Positions 1 through 4,190 of a stretch of 7,763 nt of DNA are shown piece after piece (the first letter of the stretch is position 1; each line of letters begins with the position of its first letter). The stretch covers positions 1-7,763 of the forward strand of contig JBOGDF010000265.1 of NCBI GenBank assembly GCA_050701635.1, written 5' to 3'. The notes under the pieces were generated by a model. It did no database searches, was not told the DNA's origin, and worked only from the letters and a program-made list of their open reading frames with translations. Source of the DNA: WHSM01 sp050701635. GTDB taxonomy: Bacteria; Actinomycetota; Actinomycetes; Mycobacteriales; Micromonosporaceae. Both the position numbers and the translations under genes were made by a program.

Positions 1-115
1 GCCCGGTCGCGGCGGCCCGGCCGATCCCGCTCCGCGCCCCGGTCACCAGCGCGGTACGCCCGGCCAGCCCGAACCGCTCCGCCAGCCAACCGCCCGACAC
101 CGGGACACCCGTCAC
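1..115 (-). CDS. kduD: SDR-family dehydrogenase, probable 2-dehydro-3-deoxy-D-gluconate 5-dehydrogenase (KduD), N-terminal part only
   Basis: Only the first 38 codons are present; the gene continues past base 1. The translation gives a short leader and then F-G-L-A-G-R-T-A-L-V-T-G-A-R-S-G-I-G. Residues 25-32 form the TGxxxGIG dinucleotide-binding motif of classical short-chain dehydrogenases, preceded by the usual first beta strand. KduD oxidoreductases act on the product of KduI, giving 2-keto-3-deoxygluconate with NAD(H) in the cytoplasm. The start is the GTG at 115-113, which overlaps the kduI stop as GTGA, with GAGG (complement of 123-126) seven bases upstream. A later in-frame GTG at 100-98 is possible but has no better ribosome site. 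The SDR family call is secure. The KduD identity rests mainly on tight coupling to kduI, since the substrate-determining part and the YxxxK catalytic motif lie outside the window; another sugar-acid SDR is possible. Confidence 0.75.
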   Translation of the reverse strand, partial: MTGVPVSGGWLAERFGLAGRTALVTGARSGIGRAAATG

Positions 116-927
116 GCCATCGCCTCGATCGGGACCATGTCGAGGTCGGTGTAGTCGAGGTTCTCCCCGCCCATCGCCCAGACGAACGCGTAGTTGGCGG
201 TGCCGGCGCCGCAGTGCACCGACCACGGCGGGCTGATCACCGCCTGCCGGTCGGCCACGATCATCGACCGGGTGGCGTCCGGCGGACCGCACAGGTGCAT
301 CACCCGGGCCGCCGGGTCCAGGTCGAAGTAGAGGTACGCCTCGGTACGCCGCTGGTGGGTGTGGCACGGCATCGTGTTCCACACACTGCCCTCGGCGAGG
401 CTGGTGATGCCGAGGATCAGCTGGCACGAAGCGATGCCGTCGGCGTGCACGTACTTGCGGATGGTCCGTACGTTCGCCGCCGCCGGCTCGCCCAGCGCGA
501 CCGCTTCGACCTCGTCACGGCGGGCCAGCGTGGTCGGGTGGTCGGCGTGCGCCGGGGTGGAGACCAGGTAGAAGCTGGCATCGCCGGTGAACGCCACGTG
601 CTGGGTGCCGCGGCCGACGTACAGCACGTCGTGGGCGGTCATCGGGTGCTTCGTGTCGTCGGTGAGCACTTCGCCGGAGCCGTCCAGGCAGACCACGCCC
701 AGCTCGCGCCGTTCGCAGAAGTGGCCCACCCGCAGCTGGTCCGGCACGGGTAGCTCCACGGTGCCGCCGGCCGGGCGTACGCCGCCGAGCAGCAGCCGGT
801 CGTGGTGCCCGTACACCAGGCGTACCTCACCGTCGGCGAACAGCTCCTCGACCAGGAACCGGCGGCGCAACCCTGCCGTGTCCAGCGCCGCGAACTCCTC
901 GGGATGGGTGGCGTGCCGGATCTCCAC
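112..927 (-). CDS. kduI: 5-keto-4-deoxyuronate isomerase (4-deoxy-L-threo-5-hexosulose-uronate ketol-isomerase)
   Basis: This 271-residue protein matches remembered Escherichia coli KduI (278 residues) along its length: LDTAGLRRRFLVEELF near the N-terminus, FCERRELGVV (70-79), and NTMPCHTHQRRTEAY at 184-198. The metal-binding set of this cupin-type zinc enzyme is intact: His189, His191, Glu196 and His238, a constant offset of 7 from E. coli His196, His198, Glu203 and His245. It isomerises 5-keto-4-deoxyuronate, the opened form of 4,5-unsaturated uronic acid, to 2,5-diketo-3-deoxygluconate in the cytoplasm. The start chosen is GTG at 927-925, because AAAGGA (complement of 935-940) lies seven bases upstream and the translation there begins where the family begins. 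The reading frame stays open upstream to 1212, but that stretch is low-complexity, overlaps the divergent gene and has no family similarity. The stop overlaps the next gene's GTG, so the two are probably translationally coupled. Confidence 0.95.
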   Translation of the reverse strand: MEIRHATHPEEFAALDTAGLRRRFLVEELFADGEVRLVYGHHDRLLLGGVRPAGGTVELPVPDQLRVGHFCERRELGVVCLDGSGEVLTDDTKHPMTAHDVLYVGRGTQHVAFTGDASFYLVSTPAHADHPTTLARRDEVEAVALGEPAAANVRTIRKYVHADGIASCQLILGITSLAEGSVWNTMPCHTHQRRTEAYLYFDLDPAARVMHLCGPPDATRSMIVADRQAVISPPWSVHCGAGTANYAFVWAMGGENLDYTDLDMVPIEAMA

Positions 928-934
928 GGGCACA

Positions 935-940
935 TCCTTT
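935..940 (-). promoter_or_regulatory. Ribosome binding site fixing the kduI start
   Basis: On the minus strand this reads AAAGGA (within GGAAAGGA) and ends seven bases before the GTG at 927-925. An alternative in-frame GTG two codons upstream would leave only one base of spacing, so the second GTG is preferred. Confidence 0.7.
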
Positions 941-979
941 CCGTTGTACGGGAAAGACTTCCTTTGTACGGGACAACGG
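941..979. repeat. Putative operator: 13-base direct repeat (20-base period) inside a 7-base inverted repeat
   Basis: Two copies of CCNTTGTACGGGA occur at 941-953 and 961-973, identical at 12 of 13 positions and offset by exactly 20 bases, close to two helical turns. The outer edges also form a perfect inverted repeat, CCGTTGT (941-947) and ACAACGG (973-979), centred on base 960. The element lies between the two divergent genes, touches the kduI ribosome site and falls just downstream of the predicted kduI start point, where a bound repressor could block transcription. The repeats are seen directly; the operator role is inferred. No regulator gene is present in the window, so the binding protein family is unknown. 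Confidence 0.5.
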
Positions 980-992
980 TGTCCACTATGCC
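964..992 (+). promoter_or_regulatory. Weak candidate promoter for the rightward transport/hydrolase operon
   Basis: TTGTAC (964-969) and TATGCC (987-992) are spaced by 17 bases, but each matches only 3 of 6 consensus bases. If real, transcription would start near 999 and the -35 would lie inside the second copy of the direct repeat, so one regulator could control both directions. This is the best candidate seen, not a firm call. Confidence 0.2.
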
Positions 993-1013
993 GTGTCATA
1001 CCCGTACCGGCAA
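985..1013 (-). promoter_or_regulatory. Putative housekeeping-type promoter for kduI and the downstream dehydrogenase
   Basis: On the minus strand TTGCCG (1013-1008) is followed after exactly 17 bases by CATAGT (990-985). Each hexamer matches 4 of 6 bases of the -35 and -10 consensus for the primary sigma factor. Transcription would start near 978, giving a leader of about 50 bases that contains the repeat element. Predicted by eye only; actinobacterial promoters are often degenerate. Confidence 0.4.
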
Positions 1014-1027
1014 TGGGTGCGGAGGAC

Positions 1028-1053
1028 CGGGTCCGCCGAACCGGACCTGTTTT
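1028..1053 (+). other. Leader hairpin with short T tract upstream of the solute-binding protein gene
   Basis: Bases 1028-1035 (CGGGTCCG) can pair with 1042-1049 (CGGACCTG) through eight pairs, one of them G-U, around a six-base loop (1036-1041). Four T residues follow at 1050-1053. This resembles a weak intrinsic terminator. It sits eight bases before the GGAGG of the lipoprotein gene, so it could act as an attenuator, a partial terminator or a 5' stabilising hairpin. GC-rich genomes form such hairpins by chance, hence the modest confidence. Confidence 0.3.
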
Positions 1054-1060
1054 CAGACGT

Positions 1061-1065
1061 GGAGG
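1061..1065 (+). promoter_or_regulatory. Ribosome binding site fixing a TTG start
   Basis: GGAGG stands ten bases before the in-frame TTG at 1076-1078, which opens directly onto a typical lipoprotein signal peptide. The GTG at 1065-1067 is out of frame. No in-frame ATG or GTG gives an equally sensible N-terminus. Confidence 0.65.
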
Positions 1066-1075
1066 TGTCGTCCAG

Positions 1076-2374
1076 TTGCGCGACCACAGACTCAACCCGC
1101 TGCGGGCCGGCGTCGCGCTGATCGCCGGCCTCGCGCTGCTCACCGCATGTGCCCCCGGCGGCGGCGCGGACGCCGACGCACCGAAGCCCGGCTCGACGGA
1201 CTTCAAGGGCAAGACGATGACGTACGTCTACTTCACCGACGGCCCGGACGAGCAGGCCACCCGGGACCGGATCGCCGCCTTCGAGAAGCAGACCGGCGCC
1301 AAGGTCAACCTCCAGGTGGTGCCGTACGCCGACCTGGAACAGTCGCTGCAGGCGCGGCTGTCCGGTAGCGACGCACCCGACGTGGCGCGGCTGACCAACG
1401 TGCACCCGTTCGCCGACGACCTGGTCGACCTGCGGGACTTCCTGGGCAAGGACTACGGCGGCGAATTCCTGGAAGGCCAGGTGAAAGCCGGCACCAGCGG
1501 CGACGGGGCGCTGATCGCCGTACCGAGTGACCTGACCATCAACGGGCCGTTCGTCAACGTCGACCAGTTCAAGAAGGCGAACGTCGCGATCCCGGAGAAG
1601 TGGAGCTGGGACGAGCTGATCGCCGCCGCCAAGAAGGTGCAGCAGGCGAACAAGACCGAGTTCGCGCTCGCCATGGACAAGTCCGGCCACCGGATGTCCA
1701 CCATGCTCAGCCAGTACGGCACCGTGATGATCGGGCCGGACGGCAAGCCCGGGCTGGACCTGGCGAAGGCGGAGAGCGCGATCAAGACGCTCACCGACCT
1801 GCACCGCTCCGACGCGATGTCCAAGGACTTCTGGCTCGGCTCCGGCACCAAGTACAAGGGAGCCAACGACATCTTCCTGGCGGGTGCCGCGCCTGTGTAC
1901 CTGTCCGGCAACTGGCAGGTCAGCCAGTTCGCCACCGACGCCGAGTTCGAATGGGGGGTCGCCCCGAACCCGTGCGCCGAGCGGTGCGGCGGCTTCCCCG
2001 GCGGCAAGTTCATGGGCGCGTTCAAGAAGTCCAAGAACCCGACCCTGGCCGCGGCGTTCATCGAGTTCATGAACACCAAGGAGAGCCAGCAGGCGATCTG
2101 CGCCAAGGCGGCGTTCCTGCCCACCCGCAACGACCTGGTGTCCTCCGGCGTGACGTACGACGCCCGCGGCGACGACATGGCGACGTTCATCGCCGACGTC
2201 AAGGCCACCCCGGCGGACACGTACAGCTCGCTGGCCAGCCCGGCGTTCGGCCCCAGCGCCGAAGCGCTGGTGGAGGAGATCTCGAAGGTGATCGCCGGCC
2301 AGCAGAACGCCAAACAGGCGGCCGCCAACCTGGAGAAGGCGATCACCACCGCGGTGGAGGAGACCTCCGGGTGA
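1076..2374 (+). CDS. ABC transporter substrate-binding lipoprotein, family 1 (CUT1 sugar type)
   Basis: This 432-residue protein has an N-terminal lipoprotein signal: basic MRDHRLNPLR, a hydrophobic stretch (11-22) and the lipobox L-T-A-C with Cys25 as the lipidation site. A Gly/Ala/Asp-rich linker follows. The mature part shows features of family 1 solute-binding proteins: a beta strand and helix with AAFEKQTGAKVNL (68-80), LSGSDAPDVARL (95-106), the WSWDEL segment (176-181) where the second lobe begins, and AAFIEFMNTKESQQA (326-340) near the C-terminus. Length is typical. It would hold an oligosaccharide at the outer face of the membrane for the two permeases encoded next. The sugar cannot be read from the sequence, but the kduI/GH105 context points to a uronic-acid-containing oligosaccharide. 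Cys300 and Cys304 are close enough to form a small disulfide loop. The start is an unusual TTG. The stop overlaps the next GTG. Confidence 0.9.
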   Translation: MRDHRLNPLRAGVALIAGLALLTACAPGGGADADAPKPGSTDFKGKTMTYVYFTDGPDEQATRDRIAAFEKQTGAKVNLQVVPYADLEQSLQARLSGSDAPDVARLTNVHPFADDLVDLRDFLGKDYGGEFLEGQVKAGTSGDGALIAVPSDLTINGPFVNVDQFKKANVAIPEKWSWDELIAAAKKVQQANKTEFALAMDKSGHRMSTMLSQYGTVMIGPDGKPGLDLAKAESAIKTLTDLHRSDAMSKDFWLGSGTKYKGANDIFLAGAAPVYLSGNWQVSQFATDAEFEWGVAPNPCAERCGGFPGGKFMGAFKKSKNPTLAAAFIEFMNTKESQQAICAKAAFLPTRNDLVSSGVTYDARGDDMATFIADVKATPADTYSSLASPAFGPSAEALVEEISKVIAGQQNAKQAAANLEKAITTAVEETSG

Positions 2375-3321
2375 CCTCCACCTCGCTCGACCGTCCGGCG
2401 CCGCCGGCCGCGGCTGCACCTGGCCCGCGGCCCCGGCGCCGGCGGCGGGCCAGGCCGTGGAACATGCGGCTCGCGCCGTACCTGTTCGTGCTGCCGAACA
2501 TGCTGGTCTTCGGGCTGTTCACGATCTGGCCGGCGATCAACGGCTTCAACGTCAGCCTGTACGACAGCCGCAACGGCCGTACCTTCCGGTACGTCGGCGG
2601 CGAGAACTACCAGCGGATCGTCGCCGACACCGAGTTCTGGTCCGCCGTACGCCACACCCTGGTGTTCGTGGTCTGCTTCGTGGTGATCAGCACCGTGGCC
2701 GCGATCGCGCTGGCCGTACTGCTGGACGCGCAGCGGCGCGGCCGGGCGTTCTTCCGGGCCGCGTTCTTCCTGCCCGTACTGCTCTCCCCGGTGGTGGTCG
2801 GGCTGATCTGGGAGTGGGTGCTGGACCGCAAGATCGGGCTGCTGAACACCACGCTCGCGCTCTTCGGCGCCGGCCAGCCGGGCTGGCTGGTCGACCCGAC
2901 GCTGGCGCTCGCCGCCACCGTGTGGGTGGGGATCTGGACCCACATCGGCTTCTACACCCTGATCACGCTCGCCGGGCTGCAGGGCATCGACCCGGCGCTG
3001 CACGAGGCGGCCCGGATCGACGGTGCCACCGCCTGGCAGCGCTTCCGCAACGTCACCCTGCCGCTGCTGCGGCCGACCACCCTGGTGGTGATCATCCTGT
3101 CCACGATCACCGGTTTCCAGGCGTTCGACTTCATCTACACGCTCACCGGCGGTGGCCCGATCGGCGCCACCACCCTGATCGTGCAGTACGTCTACGAGAA
3201 CGCCTTCCTCTCCCCGATCCGGTACGGGCTGGCCAGCGCGGGCGCCGTACTGCTGTTCATCACGGTGCTCGGCGTGACGCTGCTCAACTACCTGATCGGC
3301 CGTAGATCGGAGGCGGTGTGA
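2371..3321 (+). CDS. Sugar ABC transporter permease, MalF/UgpA-like (CUT1)
   Basis: This 316-residue membrane protein has about six hydrophobic segments, roughly at 35-57, 96-117, 131-149, 177-201, 235-256 and 286-307. The cytoplasmic EAA loop of binding-protein-dependent permeases is clear at 212-231: EAARIDGATAWQRFRNVTLP, including the conserved glycine at 218. It docks the ATPase subunit there. PYLFVLPNMLVFGLFTIWP near the N-terminus is typical of MalF/UgpA-type subunits without the long MalF periplasmic domain. The GTG start overlaps the preceding stop as GTGA, and GGAGG at 2356-2360 lies ten bases upstream. The first 30 residues form a Pro/Ala/Arg-rich cytoplasmic tail with a run of five arginines (22-26). 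It forms the heterodimeric channel with the next gene product. Confidence 0.93.
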   Translation: MTSTSLDRPAPPAAAAPGPRPRRRRRARPWNMRLAPYLFVLPNMLVFGLFTIWPAINGFNVSLYDSRNGRTFRYVGGENYQRIVADTEFWSAVRHTLVFVVCFVVISTVAAIALAVLLDAQRRGRAFFRAAFFLPVLLSPVVVGLIWEWVLDRKIGLLNTTLALFGAGQPGWLVDPTLALAATVWVGIWTHIGFYTLITLAGLQGIDPALHEAARIDGATAWQRFRNVTLPLLRPTTLVVIILSTITGFQAFDFIYTLTGGGPIGATTLIVQYVYENAFLSPIRYGLASAGAVLLFITVLGVTLLNYLIGRRSEAV

Positions 3322-4190
3322 GCCCTGTGCAGACCGAGGCCCCGCGGGTCCGCTGGCGGTCCACGTCGGGACGGATCCCGTCGGTCGGCACGGTGGCCCG
3401 GACCACGATCCTGACCACGCTCGCGCTGATCGTGATCGCGCCGATCGTGTGGACGGTGCTGTCGTCGTTCAAGAGCCGCAGCGAGCTGGCGCGCCGGCCG
3501 CCGACCGTACTGCCCGAGTCGTGGGTGTTCGGCAACTACGGCGGCGCGCTCGGGTCGTTCGACTTCCTGACGTACCTGTCCAACAGCGTGATCGTCACGC
3601 TCGGGGCGACCGCGCTCACCCTCACCATCAACTCGATGGCGGCGTACGCCCTGGCGAAGTACAACTTCCGGGGCCGGGACACGCTGTTCCTGATCACGCT
3701 GGCGACCATCATGGTGCCGCTGCAGGTGATCTTCATCCCGGTCTACCAGATGGTCTCCCAGCTCGGCCTGGCGAACTCGCTGCTCGGCATGATCATCCCG
3801 CCGGCGGCGACCCCGACCGGGGTGTTCCTGCTGCGCCAGTACATGCTCACCATCCCCGACGAGACGATCGAGGCGGCCCGGATCGACGGCGCCGGCGAGT
3901 TCACGATCTTCCGCCGGGTGGTGCTGCCGCTGTGCGTACCGGCCCTCGCCGTACTGACGATCTTCAGCGTGATCTGGCGCTGGAACGACTTCCTGTGGCC
4001 GTTGATCGTGGCGCAGGACGAGTCGGTCTACACGCTCCCGGTGGCGCTGGCGCGGTTCTCCAGCCAGCAGGTGATCCCGTTCAACCTGGTGCTGGCGATG
4101 TCGGTGCTGTCGATGGTCCCGGTGGTGATCATGTTCCTGTTCCTGCAACGTCAGATCATGCGCGGCATCGCGAACACGGGGCTGAAGTGA
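3318..4190 (+). CDS. Sugar ABC transporter permease, MalG/UgpE-like (CUT1)
   Basis: This 290-residue membrane protein has hydrophobic segments at about 28-50, 89-111, 122-143, 152-173, 205-221 and 257-277. The EAA loop lies at 185-204 (EAARIDGAGEFTIFRRVVLP). The C-terminus QRQIMRGIANTGLK is the usual ending of MalG/UgpE-type subunits. The N-terminal half carries the usual S-F-K after the first membrane helix and N-S-M-A-A-Y-A-L-A-K-Y-N-F-R-G (105-119), the signature of this partner subunit. The GTG start overlaps the preceding stop by four bases (GTGA), with GGAGG at 3309-3313 only four bases before it; the GTG three codons later (3327) is an alternative. No ATPase gene follows, so an ATPase encoded elsewhere must energise the pair. 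Confidence 0.93.
   Translation: MSPVQTEAPRVRWRSTSGRIPSVGTVARTTILTTLALIVIAPIVWTVLSSFKSRSELARRPPTVLPESWVFGNYGGALGSFDFLTYLSNSVIVTLGATALTLTINSMAAYALAKYNFRGRDTLFLITLATIMVPLQVIFIPVYQMVSQLGLANSLLGMIIPPAATPTGVFLLRQYMLTIPDETIEAARIDGAGEFTIFRRVVLPLCVPALAVLTIFSVIWRWNDFLWPLIVAQDESVYTLPVALARFSSQQVIPFNLVLAMSVLSMVPVVIMFLFLQRQIMRGIANTGLK

Noticed and set aside
938..955. TTTCC...GGAAA around the first repeat copy as a separate palindromic operator
   Set aside because: Only about six of nine base pairs match and the second repeat copy does not share the symmetry, so the direct repeat and the outer CCGTTGT/ACAACGG pair are better supported.
587..1075. N-terminal extension of the solute-binding protein to a start at 587
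   Set aside because: The extension runs antisense through kduI and would bury the lipoprotein signal peptide in the middle of the protein. The TTG at 1076 with GGAGG upstream gives a proper signal peptide.
928..1212. N-terminal extension of kduI to a start at 1212, giving 366 residues
   Set aside because: The extra 95 residues are low-complexity, cover the divergent control region and the lipoprotein signal sequence, and have no counterpart in KduI. A good ribosome site precedes the GTG at 927.
986..2419. Long minus-strand open frame opposite the solute-binding protein
   Set aside because: Its Arg/Gly/Val-rich composition is that of an antisense shadow in GC-rich DNA. The opposite strand encodes a recognisable protein with proper codon bias.
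1453..3003. Minus-strand open frame of about 516 codons spanning two transporter genes
   Set aside because: It crosses two well-supported genes, is rich in Gln/Arg/His/Pro repeats and shows no domain; it is an antisense shadow.
3449..4186. Start of the 910-residue protein placed far upstream inside the second permease
   Set aside because: That stretch translates to Arg/Gly/Pro-rich out-of-frame permease sequence. The GTG at 4187 overlapping the permease stop is the natural coupled start.
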